Part shown: one piece after another, positions 26,797 to 35,819 of the stretch
Numbering within the stretch: position 1 is the first letter of the stretch
Layout of the letters: each line of letters starts with the position of its first letter
Source of the DNA: an uncultured Bacteroides sp.
GTDB lineage: Bacteria > Bacteroidota > Bacteroidia > Cytophagales > Cyclobacteriaceae
DNA: 64,000 nucleotides
Assembly: GCA_902168185.1 (NCBI GenBank)
Contig: CABHOV010000030.1
Location: 124,001 to 188,000, forward strand
Direction of reading: 5' to 3'
Made by a program: the position numbers and the translations under genes
Notes under the pieces: model-generated
Seen by the model: the letters and a program-made list of their open reading frames with translations, nothing else
What the model was told of the DNA's origin: nothing
The model's database searches: none

Positions 26797-28362
26797 CTAT
26801 AGCAACCTGTATCCGTTTGCAAGCTGCGTATACTCTTCTATCTGTTGGCGCTGCCACGCTTCATCATACCCAAATGACTCTGCTAACAACCGGGCAACTG
26901 TGGGCGCCATTTCAATACTTGCAGCGGCATCCAGAAAAAGTGCACGTGTTCTACGCGCCAATACATCTTCAACCGTGCGTGCCATCTCAGCTTTCGCTGC
27001 CCACACCACTTCAGCATGTATAGTATTTAAAGCGGGATGAATTTTTTCTGCCAGTGCTGGACGCTCACGAATCAGATCTTCAATATATTTTTTATCACTG
27101 CCATAGAAATATAGCGGGTCAATCGGATTGATATAATCCGTTGCGCCATGAATCCGAAGTTGTTTTGTGATCGAGCTTTGTTCAGGCAGGCTACCGACTA
27201 TAATGGCTCTGTCAATGGTGTCCTCTCCCATCTTACGATAGGTTGTCCACTTGCCTCCTATAACTGTGATTAATCCGGAGAGCGATACGAGGATTTTATG
27301 ACTACGTGAAATTTCTTTTGTTGCCTTTCCGTTCGCAGATGCTGTAAGCGGACGAAGTCCGGCAAATATACTCTTCACATCGCTGCGCGCAGGTTTACGG
27401 GTGAGGTATAGACTTGCTGTATTCAAAATGAAATCAATCTCCTCTTCCAGGGCACGCGGCTCCAGGCTTTCGTTTTCCACCAGCGTATCCGTTGTGCCCA
27501 CCACCACTTTATCGTGCCACGGCACTGCGAACAACACACGCCCATCGGAGGTTTTAGGAATCATGATGGCAGCATCGCCTTGTAAGAATTCACGTTCCAG
27601 CACAATGTGTACACCCTGACTTGGCACAATCGATTTGCTTGCCTGCGGATCATCCATGCGAAGAATGGCATCGGCAAACACTCCTGTACAATTGATCACC
27701 GACTTTGCATATATAGTATGTGCCACCCTGCTCTCTACATCTATAGCGGTAGCTCCTATAACAAAATCCTTTGCATCTTTCAACAATGAAGTCACCTTCA
27801 TGTAGTTGATCACAACGCCCCCTTGATTCACAACGGTCTGCGCCAGGTTAATGGCGAGCCTCGCATCGTCAAACTGTCCGTCATAGTATATAACACCGCC
27901 ACGCAATCCATCTTCCTTCAGGTTCGCGATGGCTTCCATCGTTTCTTCTTTGGAGATGTGCTCGGAAGTGCCCAAGCCCAGTGAGCCGGACATCATATCA
28001 TATACCTTCATGCCAATGGTATAGAACGGACCATTCCACCATTCGTAATTTGGAATAATAAATTGTTGATTGCGCACCAGGTGTGGCGCATTCTGTCGAA
28101 GGAGTCCACGTTCATGCAGGGCTTCCAGTACAAGACCTATATCACCTTGCTGTAAATAGCGAACACCACCATGAATCAATTTTGTACTACGGCTCGATGT
28201 TCCTTTTGCAAAATCATGCTGCTCTACCAGCAACGTTTTTAAACCACGCGAAGCAGCTTCCACGGCAGCTCCTAATCCTGTGGCACCACCACCAATGATC
28301 AAAACATCCCAGGGAATACTTCCTTGCTCTTGAAGCGCTTCGATCATCGAGGGTCTGTTCAT
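26797..28362 (-). CDS. glpD: glycerol-3-phosphate dehydrogenase, FAD-dependent
   Basis: Membrane-associated flavoprotein that oxidises sn-glycerol 3-phosphate to dihydroxyacetone phosphate and passes electrons to quinone. 521 residues. Rossmann motif WDVLIIGGGATGLGAAVEAA, then SSRSTKLIHGGVRYLQQGD, the DAO-family flavin region, and VINCTGVFADAILRM. SVFAGLRPLT-like region: KSIFAGLRPLTASANGK with SRSHKILVSLSGLITVIGGK and WTTYRKMGEDTID. The C-terminal DAO_C domain is present (ALNTIHAEVVWAAKAEMART). An ATG five codons downstream (MIEALQEQG) is an alternative start. It follows glpK by 27 bases, so the two form an operon for glycerol use. Confidence 0.95.
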   Translation of the reverse strand: MNRPSMIEALQEQGSIPWDVLIIGGGATGLGAAVEAASRGLKTLLVEQHDFAKGTSSRSTKLIHGGVRYLQQGDIGLVLEALHERGLLRQNAPHLVRNQQFIIPNYEWWNGPFYTIGMKVYDMMSGSLGLGTSEHISKEETMEAIANLKEDGLRGGVIYYDGQFDDARLAINLAQTVVNQGGVVINYMKVTSLLKDAKDFVIGATAIDVESRVAHTIYAKSVINCTGVFADAILRMDDPQASKSIVPSQGVHIVLEREFLQGDAAIMIPKTSDGRVLFAVPWHDKVVVGTTDTLVENESLEPRALEEEIDFILNTASLYLTRKPARSDVKSIFAGLRPLTASANGKATKEISRSHKILVSLSGLITVIGGKWTTYRKMGEDTIDRAIIVGSLPEQSSITKQLRIHGATDYINPIDPLYFYGSDKKYIEDLIRERPALAEKIHPALNTIHAEVVWAAKAEMARTVEDVLARRTRALFLDAAASIEMAPTVARLLAESFGYDEAWQRQQIEEYTQLANGYRLL

Positions 28363-28389
28363 GCGTTGCTGTTTATATACCTGAAATTA

Positions 28390-29883
28390 TTACTCTTCAT
28401 TTGCCCAGCCCTTCGAACGCTCTACGGCACGTTGCCAGGTTCGATATTGCTTTTGTTGTTTTTCTTTCCCTATACCAGGAGTAAAACGTTTATCCTCCTG
28501 CCAATATTTTTGTATCTCATTTATGTTGTTCCAATATCCCACGGCAAGGCCTGCGAGGTATGCAGCGCCCAACGCTGTAGTCTCGGTTATCTTGGGCCGT
28601 ACAACAATTCTATCCATAACGTCAGCTTGCAATTGCATGAGCATATTGTTTACGGAAGCGCCTCCATCCACACGAAGTTCTTTAAACTGAATGCCGGTCT
28701 CTTCCAATATACAATCCGTTATACTCTTCACATCAAACGTTATAGCATCCAGGGCAGCTCTGCTTATATGCGCTTTGGTTGTACCACGCGTAAGGCCTAT
28801 CATCATACCACGGGCATACGGATCCCAATGTGGTGCACCTAAACCAGAGAGTGCCGGTACGAGATATACTCCATCTGAATCTTCTACACGTTGCGCGAGC
28901 TTTTCAACCTCTGCTGAAGAAGTAAACAACCCAAGCCCATCGCGAAGCCACTGAATGATAGCGCCTCCTATAAATATAGATCCCTCTACTGCATATATAG
29001 TTTCGTTGCCAATCTTCCAGCCGATGGTCGTCAGTAAATCTTTCGTCATCACCGGTTTTGTACCGATGTTGGCTACTATAAAACATCCGGTGCCATACGT
29101 ATTTTTTATCATACCGGGTTCGAAGCAAGCTTGTCCGAATAAAGCCGCCTGCTGATCGCCCGCTATACCTGCAATGGGAACTTTGCTTGCGAAAAGCGTT
29201 GTGCCGGTCTCTCCATATACTTCACTACAAGAGCGGACTTCCGGCAACATATTTTCCGGAATGTTAAAGATCTTCAATAATTCTTTGTCCCACGACAGAG
29301 TATGTATATTAAAGATCATCGTGCGACTCGCATTGGTTACATCCGTAACATGTACTTTACCATTTGTTAACTTCCAGGTAAGCCAGGTATCTACAGTGCC
29401 AAAAGCGAGTTTGCCTTGCTCTGCTTTTGTGCGTGCACCCTCTACGTTGTCCAAGATCCATTTAATCTTTGAAGCAGAAAAGTAAGCATCGATGAACAAA
29501 CCTGTTTTTTGTTTGATGGTTTCTGCAAGGCCCTGAGCTTTGAGTTCATCGCAGTAAGATGAGGTTCTTCGGTCTTGCCACACGATGGCATTATATACCG
29601 GCTGACTTGTTTCCCGATCCCACACCAGTGTTGTTTCACGTTGATTGGTGATACCAATAGCAGCAAGATATTTTCCGTTGATGCCAATCTTGGAAATTGC
29701 TTCCGCTGCAACTCCGGCTTGTGACGCCCAGATATCATTCGGATCGTGCTCTACCCACCCGGGCTTCGGAAAGATCTGTTGAAATTCTTTTTGTGCCACA
29801 GATTGAATGGTGCCTTCCTGATCGAAGACAATCGCGCGTGAACTGGTAGTACCCTGATCGAGTGCAAGAATATATTTTTTCAT
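28390..29883 (-). CDS. glpK: glycerol kinase
   Basis: Cytosolic FGGY-family kinase of 497 residues making sn-glycerol 3-phosphate. N-terminal phosphate loop [33 protein letters not shown] and [20 protein letters not shown] are glycerol-kinase signatures, with [13 protein letters not shown] following. [20 protein letters not shown] and [15 protein letters not shown] cover the nucleotide-binding half, and [20 protein letters not shown] is the family adenosine motif. Length is normal. No glpF aquaporin lies between glpK and glpD or nearby, so uptake must be encoded elsewhere or be passive. Confidence 0.97.
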   Translation of the reverse strand: MKKYILALDQGTTSSRAIVFDQEGTIQSVAQKEFQQIFPKPGWVEHDPNDIWASQAGVAAEAISKIGINGKYLAAIGITNQRETTLVWDRETSQPVYNAIVWQDRRTSSYCDELKAQGLAETIKQKTGLFIDAYFSASKIKWILDNVEGARTKAEQGKLAFGTVDTWLTWKLTNGKVHVTDVTNASRTMIFNIHTLSWDKELLKIFNIPENMLPEVRSCSEVYGETGTTLFASKVPIAGIAGDQQAALFGQACFEPGMIKNTYGTGCFIVANIGTKPVMTKDLLTTIGWKIGNETIYAVEGSIFIGGAIIQWLRDGLGLFTSSAEVEKLAQRVEDSDGVYLVPALSGLGAPHWDPYARGMMIGLTRGTTKAHISRAALDAITFDVKSITDCILEETGIQFKELRVDGGASVNNMLMQLQADVMDRIVVRPKITETTALGAAYLAGLAVGYWNNINEIQKYWQEDKRFTPGIGKEKQQKQYRTWQRAVERSKGWANEE

Positions 29884-30306
29884 TATACGGAACGTATACC
29901 ACTCGCTGTATACTTTGATAAGCCATCAGCGCGTGGCATGTCTGTTTAAGTGGTTGTAGTAATTAAAGAAATATTAAAGCTTCCCTAATTTAAACACATT
30001 TCCGGTTTTTGCATTAAAAGTTTTGATGAGTGAATACGGGGTTCATGAATCCTTATCCACAAAGGACGTTGGGAAAGCATAAAATTACACGAGGAGATTG
30101 ACCGCTTCAATTGGCACATTCATCTCATTATTTTTGATCTTCCGAATTTTAATATATAGATACAAAATGTACATATAAAAAACTACAGTAAGATTACGGA
30201 TTCGGATCTCTGCGTTTATTTATCTCATGACAGGGAAAAATACGGATGCCGCTTGTTCATGGTAAGATATACTTTTGAATTCTTTTTTATCAAACAGTAT
30301 ATATCA
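29884..30306. other. 423-base spacer between divergent glpK and a small gene
   Basis: AT-rich intergenic region that must hold both divergent promoters. On the plus strand TACTTTTG (30270-30277) fits the -7 consensus TAnnTTTG, but I found no -33 element at the right distance. No RNA gene or ORF of interest was seen. Confidence 0.4.
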
Positions 30307-30732
30307 ATGGCTACAAGACTTTTTACGATCGAAGGTGCATCGCTCGATTTTGATGCTTCCGTTCCATGTATTCTTTCAACTTTTACGGGCTTTATACTAT
30401 CAAAAGATTTTCGTGCGTTGTGCGAAGAAGGGCTTATACAGATTAAAGCGAACGTCGCAGAGCATGGTAATATAGCCTGGATAACCGACCTGACAAAATC
30501 AGAAATTTTTAACGATGATGACGTGAAATGGGTCAGCGAGTATTGGAATCCAAACGCACACGCGAACGGTATCCTATACTATGCATTGGTATTGCCACAG
30601 AGCACCTTCACTGCTATAAATCTTGAAGAATATATGGAAGCACAGAAACAGAGTAAAGATCCTCTAGTGATTAATTTGTTTCCTGATGTAGAGGCGGCAG
30701 TGGAGTGGTGTAAAGCGATGTTGGAACGTTAG
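30307..30732 (+). CDS. small cytosolic protein, SpoIIAA/STAS-like (uncertain)
   Basis: A 141-residue protein with no signal peptide or membrane segment. It shows alternating strands and helices: ATRLFTIEGASLDFDASVPC, ILSTFTGFILSKDFRALCEE, IAWITDLTKSEIFNDDDVKW, ILYYALVLP and LFPDVEAAVEWCKAML. The last motif resembles the C-terminal helix of SpoIIAA-like/STAS-fold proteins that are common as orphans in Cytophagales, but I cannot assign a family with certainty. The start at 30307 (MATRLF) was chosen because the upstream extension to 30253 overlaps the promoter-like TACTTTTG element. Monocistronic and convergent with the large T9SS protein. Confidence 0.7.
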   Translation: MATRLFTIEGASLDFDASVPCILSTFTGFILSKDFRALCEEGLIQIKANVAEHGNIAWITDLTKSEIFNDDDVKWVSEYWNPNAHANGILYYALVLPQSTFTAINLEEYMEAQKQSKDPLVINLFPDVEAAVEWCKAMLER

Positions 30733-30833
30733 TCGTGGTGGTTAATCACAAAAATCCAAACGCACTGAAACAAGAAGGCACATCAAGGTCACTGAGTTCT
30801 GGCAGATAAACCAACGGATATTATAAATGACTT

Positions 30834-33800
30834 CTACTTGATTACATGTACCCACCCTTTGCAAGAGGCTTCGTTTTGGATGGCGGCTTTATAGTAGTAG
30901 ACGCCTTGGCTTAATCCCGCACCGGTCCATGTATTTTTATAGTTATCATCATGAAAGATGAGGGTACCCCACAGGTTGTATACTTTCAGATCGACCTGAT
31001 CGGGGGCCTGTATCACCAGTGCATCATTCCGTTCATCGCTGTTGGCGGTAATTACGTTCGGAATCTTAATGGTAACAATATTCATCGTGACGTTCTCATC
31101 ATAAGAGCAATATGCGTTGGTGCTACGGAACAATATATTGTACGTTCCATCGGCAGGATAATTATGTTTGAAGTCTTTTTCGGTGGACGTTGTCCCATCA
31201 CCGAGGTCCCAGGTATAAGTATACCCATCTTTAGATGTATACGTGAATCGTACAGTCGGTCTGTTCCAGCAGTCATACTGTTTTTCAAAATGTAATGTAT
31301 AGTCTGGTGCTGGTAAAACATTTACTTTCACGGAATCAGAAATTTCGCAACCAACTTCATCCTGAATTGTGATATAGTATACCGTTGTATCTGTCGGAGT
31401 AACCTTCGGGTTTGAGAGTGAGGATGCAAATTCCCCAGTGTCACTAGTCCATTGATACAACGCTCCACCACTCGCCGACAACTGATAGCTGCTGCCCTTG
31501 CAGATTGATCCATCATCTACCACTTGTATTTCAGGATCAAAAACAGAAACCACAACAGAGGCTATATCTTTACCTTCACACGTTTCAGCATTGTAAGCCG
31601 TGAGCGTAACCAGATAAACACCCGGGACTTCATAGGTATGTACGACCGAACTTGTGTCTTGTTTGGTGATCTCTGTGCCATCGCCCATATTCCACACAAA
31701 ATACTTGGCGCCATTGCTCAGGTTTTGGAACACGATCGAAGAAGGATAACACACAGTGTCCATACCAGGGTTATCAAGTGCTACCGAGTTTGTTTGCAAT
31801 GTAGCCCGCAGTGTGGCAAGGTCGAATTTAAATATAGCGTTATTACAACCGGCATAGGTGCGTGCAGCGTTGGTAGCGTGCCCTGCGGGTGCGTTGACCG
31901 ATGGAAAATCCGAGTATCCACCACAACCGGCGCATACTGCATGATATACTATACCCCGTTTATCGAATCGACTTGTGCCTCCGTCAACATGCGTTACCGA
32001 TTGATTGCCTCCGAGGAAAGTACCATACAAAAAAGCAGATGCATCGGTATCGAGTACCATCAGGTAAAAATCATTTCCGGAGGTAGCGCTTTGATACGCA
32101 TCTGTTGAAACCCGAAGCCCCGTTGTACTGCCTCCGACAAAATTCCGCGTAATGGTAACGATCTGTCCACTTTGTGCGCGATACCGAATGGTTGTAGCGT
32201 TTAATGAGCCGCCCCAACCGGATATATAGATTTTGTTACAGTCGTTCACCAGGAATGCGGTGAGGGAAATATTGGGACTATTGTTACCTGAACCAAACAC
32301 AGTTGAGAAAACGGAAGACTGCAGGTCATGTGAAAGTTTATGTATGAATTGTCCACCACCACTTTGAGCGAAAACACCGGACGTAACCGGATAACCGCCC
32401 TGCGTCTGGCCTAGTACATATATATCCTGTGTAGTATTGATGTCTATAAAATATACCTGATCATAAGACGAGGTACCAAGATAGGTAGCGTTCATGATTT
32501 GCAAACCATCGTTGGAAAGCTGTGCGATCCATCCATCTATATCCGTACCCTTTGTTTTTTTATAGCCGTTAATACCTGCAAAATTTGTGCTGGTAGTACC
32601 ACCGGCCACGAAGATAGTATTGTCGCTGTCGAGTTTCAGGGAATAGGCAGCATCTGTACCAGAGCCTCCCAGGTAACGACTCCATGTAATCGCAGAAAGA
32701 TCGGATGGAAGTTTTACAACAATAGCATCGTGTGTTCCGCCTGCATAGTCCACCACTTTTTGTGTAACGTCCGAGGAAGTTGTGTTAGAGGCTATATATA
32801 CATTGTCATCGGCATCCGTAATAATATCGCCCCGAAATTGATCACCGTAATTTTTACATATCGGACTCTGCACCATGCTCTGGGAATCAAATGTTCCGGA
32901 GACAAAATTTACACCATCATTACCACTTCCCCCTATATAGGTAGAGCCAAGCAATCGTCTTCCGTCACTGCTCAGTTTGGCAACAAATAAGTCCGACCCA
33001 TTGGTATAGGGTACACCATCCATGGGCGTAAAGTTTGTGCCTCCTGAAAAACGAGAGTTATTCGTAACCGGGAAATTCATAGAGCTGGTTGAGCCAAGAA
33101 TAAGTAATTCACCTGCGTGATTTACAACTAGACTTTGTGGAGTTTCGGAACCACTCCCTCCGAGGTATGTAGCATATAGCAATTTACTTCCTGCAGAATC
33201 GAATTTCATTATACCAATGTCCCATATACCACCGGCATAGGATACCTGGTATGCGCCCGTCTTTGTAGGATATCCTACACCATATACTATACCTCCGGAA
33301 TATGCATTACCGGCATCATCATAAGTAGCGGTGTTGCCCCAGTTGTCGGTGGTGGATCCTGAATACGCTGAGAATATAATGAGGGGATCGATTACCAATA
33401 TATTTGCAGGATCAGGTCGATGTTCAAAGTCAAACCGGAGACGGTTATTCTCTAACACGAATTTACAAGGTATATCTTTCTTCTTGCCATCGGTAAGCTG
33501 GTAAACATAAGGTTCCATTTCGATCAGCTCACCAAGCCTGGTTTTTAAATGAAGATTTTTATCTTTTAAATGAAGGCTATCCAAACCGCTATATTCCAGT
33601 TCAATCTTGTTTATGCTTCCTCCCGGATTAACAATGAGGTCATACTTTATAGACGAACCGTTGGTATACAGTTTCATATCAACGCCATCATAGAGATCGT
33701 GGATGATGATCGTTTCATAAGCCTTTGCATCCTGGAACCAGGAAGAAGGATCATCGCCATATATATAGTTATACCGTGTCTGCAAGGCGTTTGTGCCCTG

Positions 33801-34145
33801 TGCTTGAATTATACTGTTAGCGTGCAGGAATTTGATTTCGAAAGCATGGGCGAGTATGGTACCGGTGTGATATCCGGATACATCTTTACCCGATTCATGT
33901 TTAGCAGCATGATCGTGATGGCTTTCAGGAGACTCAAAAAAAGAATACAATAACCGTGTCTGCTCCACGTATAATTTTCCTCCGGGAATATCAGCAGCAA
34001 ATAATACCTGTGCGGGCCACTGCCCTTTATTCTCAACAAAACCTGAAGTAGCCAAGGCCTGCGATGTTATTGCCAGAATCAGAAAGAGAAGTAAAGACAA
34101 TATTTTCAGGGAGCGCGCTAACCGGTTGTTCACGTAATTTTTCAT
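30834..34145 (-). CDS. large secreted SBBP/PKD protein with T9SS type B sorting domain
   Basis: A 1103-residue exported protein. The start at 34145 was chosen because it places a normal signal peptide (ARSLKILSLLLFLILAITSQ) near the N-terminus. The N-terminal about 220 residues begin ATSGFVENKGQWPAQVLFAA, typical of Bacteroidota proteins with SBBP repeats. SBBP-type repeats follow (ATYLGGSGSETPQSL, STYIGGSGNDGV, SRYLGGSGTDAAYSL, ATYLGTSSYDQVY, GTFLGGNQ), predicting a beta-propeller. Two PKD-like beta sandwiches come next (YFVWNMGDGTEITKQD; YTYTWDLGDGTTSTEKD). The C-terminus (IPNVITANSDERNDALVI, DLKVYNLWGTLIFH, LSQGVYYYKAAIQNE, WVHVIK) is the gliding-motility-associated type B sorting domain used by the type IX secretion system. 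Probably cell-surface or released; exact function unknown. Confidence 0.88.
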   Translation of the reverse strand: MKNYVNNRLARSLKILSLLLFLILAITSQALATSGFVENKGQWPAQVLFAADIPGGKLYVEQTRLLYSFFESPESHHDHAAKHESGKDVSGYHTGTILAHAFEIKFLHANSIIQAQGTNALQTRYNYIYGDDPSSWFQDAKAYETIIIHDLYDGVDMKLYTNGSSIKYDLIVNPGGSINKIELEYSGLDSLHLKDKNLHLKTRLGELIEMEPYVYQLTDGKKKDIPCKFVLENNRLRFDFEHRPDPANILVIDPLIIFSAYSGSTTDNWGNTATYDDAGNAYSGGIVYGVGYPTKTGAYQVSYAGGIWDIGIMKFDSAGSKLLYATYLGGSGSETPQSLVVNHAGELLILGSTSSMNFPVTNNSRFSGGTNFTPMDGVPYTNGSDLFVAKLSSDGRRLLGSTYIGGSGNDGVNFVSGTFDSQSMVQSPICKNYGDQFRGDIITDADDNVYIASNTTSSDVTQKVVDYAGGTHDAIVVKLPSDLSAITWSRYLGGSGTDAAYSLKLDSDNTIFVAGGTTSTNFAGINGYKKTKGTDIDGWIAQLSNDGLQIMNATYLGTSSYDQVYFIDINTTQDIYVLGQTQGGYPVTSGVFAQSGGGQFIHKLSHDLQSSVFSTVFGSGNNSPNISLTAFLVNDCNKIYISGWGGSLNATTIRYRAQSGQIVTITRNFVGGSTTGLRVSTDAYQSATSGNDFYLMVLDTDASAFLYGTFLGGNQSVTHVDGGTSRFDKRGIVYHAVCAGCGGYSDFPSVNAPAGHATNAARTYAGCNNAIFKFDLATLRATLQTNSVALDNPGMDTVCYPSSIVFQNLSNGAKYFVWNMGDGTEITKQDTSSVVHTYEVPGVYLVTLTAYNAETCEGKDIASVVVSVFDPEIQVVDDGSICKGSSYQLSASGGALYQWTSDTGEFASSLSNPKVTPTDTTVYYITIQDEVGCEISDSVKVNVLPAPDYTLHFEKQYDCWNRPTVRFTYTSKDGYTYTWDLGDGTTSTEKDFKHNYPADGTYNILFRSTNAYCSYDENVTMNIVTIKIPNVITANSDERNDALVIQAPDQVDLKVYNLWGTLIFHDDNYKNTWTGAGLSQGVYYYKAAIQNEASCKGWVHVIK

Positions 34146-34305
34146 GACTTGCCTGTAAAACGCTATAGATAGCCAAAGCATATCCAATAGTGATCAGGAA
34201 ATAGATGAAAGGATTCTATGTGTAGATTAAACGGTGTATGCGACCGATACCGCTGATATACTTCGTTTATGATTGTTTGAAAATCTGGGTATAAATGGGG
34301 TATAA

Positions 34306-35223
34306 CTACAATATATATTCTCCATCGACTGGCTTTACAGGCTCTGGAATATCCTGTTCGCCTAACGCCTGAAGGAGGTTAATTTCAATCGTGCGTGTGA
34401 TGCTGCTGATGGGCACACCCGCAGTTGTATTTTCAAATGGGTTCATGATGCTCATCCCATTTATATGCGTGGTGTGAAAAACGAATCCTACCATAAAGCC
34501 GAGGAATATAGACCAATGTCCAACACTGCCGGCAATAGACATGGTTGTAAGCACTACAAAGATCCAGATGAAAAGTCGCGTAAAGTAAACATAAGTAGTA
34601 GGGAATACCGTATTGTTTATCCGTTCGGATTTTCCCATTCCATCACAGAAGCTTCGCAGTAAGTCATTCATGGGAAGAAAACGAAATCCGTCTATTATAC
34701 CTTCCTTCGATATTCTTTGCAGATCATGGCTCTGTAGATCAAGTATAGCATTGGGTATATTTGAGAATACTTTAACCTTCTCAACTTCTTCGCGTGAAAG
34801 AAATTTCTCGTAATCAGAATAATCACATTTACGCAGAGACGCTTTCAGTGCATATAGAAAAGCGATGTGCCTATAGATCATTGTCCGTTGACACTGGCGA
34901 AGATCTTCCCCTACAATTTTACTTTCAGAAGCTTCGGAAAAATATGCGAGCAGATTTCTGGCCCATGTACGCGAGTCATTTACCAGTGCCCCCCATATAA
35001 TCCTTGCTTCCCACCAGCGGTCATATGCCTGATTGTTGTTGAAACCTATAAAGAAAGCGATGGCTGTACCCAGCAGAGTCGGCAATGCAGCTGGGATGGT
35101 AACGTGTTTCAATAATATAATGTCTGCATAATGCGCTACTACGCAACTGATGAGCATGATGAGATCAACCTTCCAGGTTATAAGAAGGATTCTATGCAAG
35201 CGTAGATTTTGTTTTATCAGCAT
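34306..35223 (-). CDS. bestrophin-like (YneE family) membrane channel
   Basis: A 305-residue inner-membrane protein of the bacterial bestrophin/UPF0187 family, which form pentameric ion channels. Visible family features: ALPTLLGTAIAFFIGFNNNQ followed by AYDRWWEARIIWGALVNDSR with TWARNLLAYF, the highly conserved region after the second helix; the long cytoplasmic helical part; and SIAGSVGHWSIFLGFMVGF followed by MSIMNPFENTTAGVPISSIT near the end. Ion selectivity is not predictable from sequence here. It stands between the T9SS protein and the CBS gene on the same strand, with spacers of 160 and 62 bases, and may be expressed with the CBS protein. Confidence 0.9.
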   Translation of the reverse strand: MLIKQNLRLHRILLITWKVDLIMLISCVVAHYADIILLKHVTIPAALPTLLGTAIAFFIGFNNNQAYDRWWEARIIWGALVNDSRTWARNLLAYFSEASESKIVGEDLRQCQRTMIYRHIAFLYALKASLRKCDYSDYEKFLSREEVEKVKVFSNIPNAILDLQSHDLQRISKEGIIDGFRFLPMNDLLRSFCDGMGKSERINNTVFPTTYVYFTRLFIWIFVVLTTMSIAGSVGHWSIFLGFMVGFVFHTTHINGMSIMNPFENTTAGVPISSITRTIEINLLQALGEQDIPEPVKPVDGEYIL

Positions 35224-35285
35224 AACCGAAAGTCTATATCCCGAGCCTTACAAACTCTGAATATCTACTTTTGTTTTACTAAAAT

Positions 35286-35717
35286 CTACTGCCCCGCTAT
35301 ATATTGTTCCAGATGTTCGATGATGGATTTCTGTTCATTGATCACCGTGCGCACAACATCACTAATAGAAATGACACCTACCAGTTCACCATTCTCTTCA
35401 ACAGGAAGGTGACGGAATTTTCGATTACTCATAATCCACATGCATTCTTCAATGGAAGTATCCGGTGTTACCGTAAATACTTTGGTGGTCATAAGTTCTC
35501 TTATAGATGTGTCTTTGGAAGATTTTCCTTTCAGGATAAGCTTTCGGGCATAATCTCGTTCGGTAAAAATTCCGACCATTTTCCCGTCTTCCATGATGAT
35601 GAGTCCACCAATATTTTTTTCGCACATCACTTCGATGGCGTGGTAGACTGTTACGTCAGGTGATACAGCATAAACTGCATTTCCTTTAGAATCGAGAATA
35701 TCTTTTACTTTTCCCAT
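35286..35717 (-). CDS. CBS-domain pair protein
   Basis: A 143-residue cytosolic protein made of two CBS motifs and nothing else: VSPDVTVYHAIEVMCEKNIG with GLIIMEDGKMVGIFTERDYA, and VTPDTSIEECMWIMSNRKFR with HLPVEENGELVGVISISDVV. Such stand-alone CBS pairs bind adenine nucleotides and act as regulatory subunits. The start at 35717 (MGKVKDILDSKG) is preferred because the longer frame to 35804 runs into the hairpin that terminates the nuo operon. It may be transcribed with the bestrophin gene downstream. The target protein is unknown. Confidence 0.9.
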   Translation of the reverse strand: MGKVKDILDSKGNAVYAVSPDVTVYHAIEVMCEKNIGGLIIMEDGKMVGIFTERDYARKLILKGKSSKDTSIRELMTTKVFTVTPDTSIEECMWIMSNRKFRHLPVEENGELVGVISISDVVRTVINEQKSIIEHLEQYIAGQ

Positions 35718-35762
35718 AGTATAAGTATTAGCAATCGATTGAAGGTAATCTTTTCGGATAGA

Positions 35763-35795
35763 AAAAACAATAGCCGGTCTTCCGGACAGGCTATT
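35763..35795 (-). terminator. terminator of the nuo operon
   Basis: On the minus strand AATAGCC-T-GTC-CGGAA-GAC-C-GGCTATT forms a 10-bp stem with one mismatch, followed by TGTTTTTTC. It lies 25 bases past the nuoN stop and 46 bases before the CBS start, separating the two. Confidence 0.85.
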
Positions 35796-35819
35796 TAATA
35801 TCAAGGAAATACAAAATTA

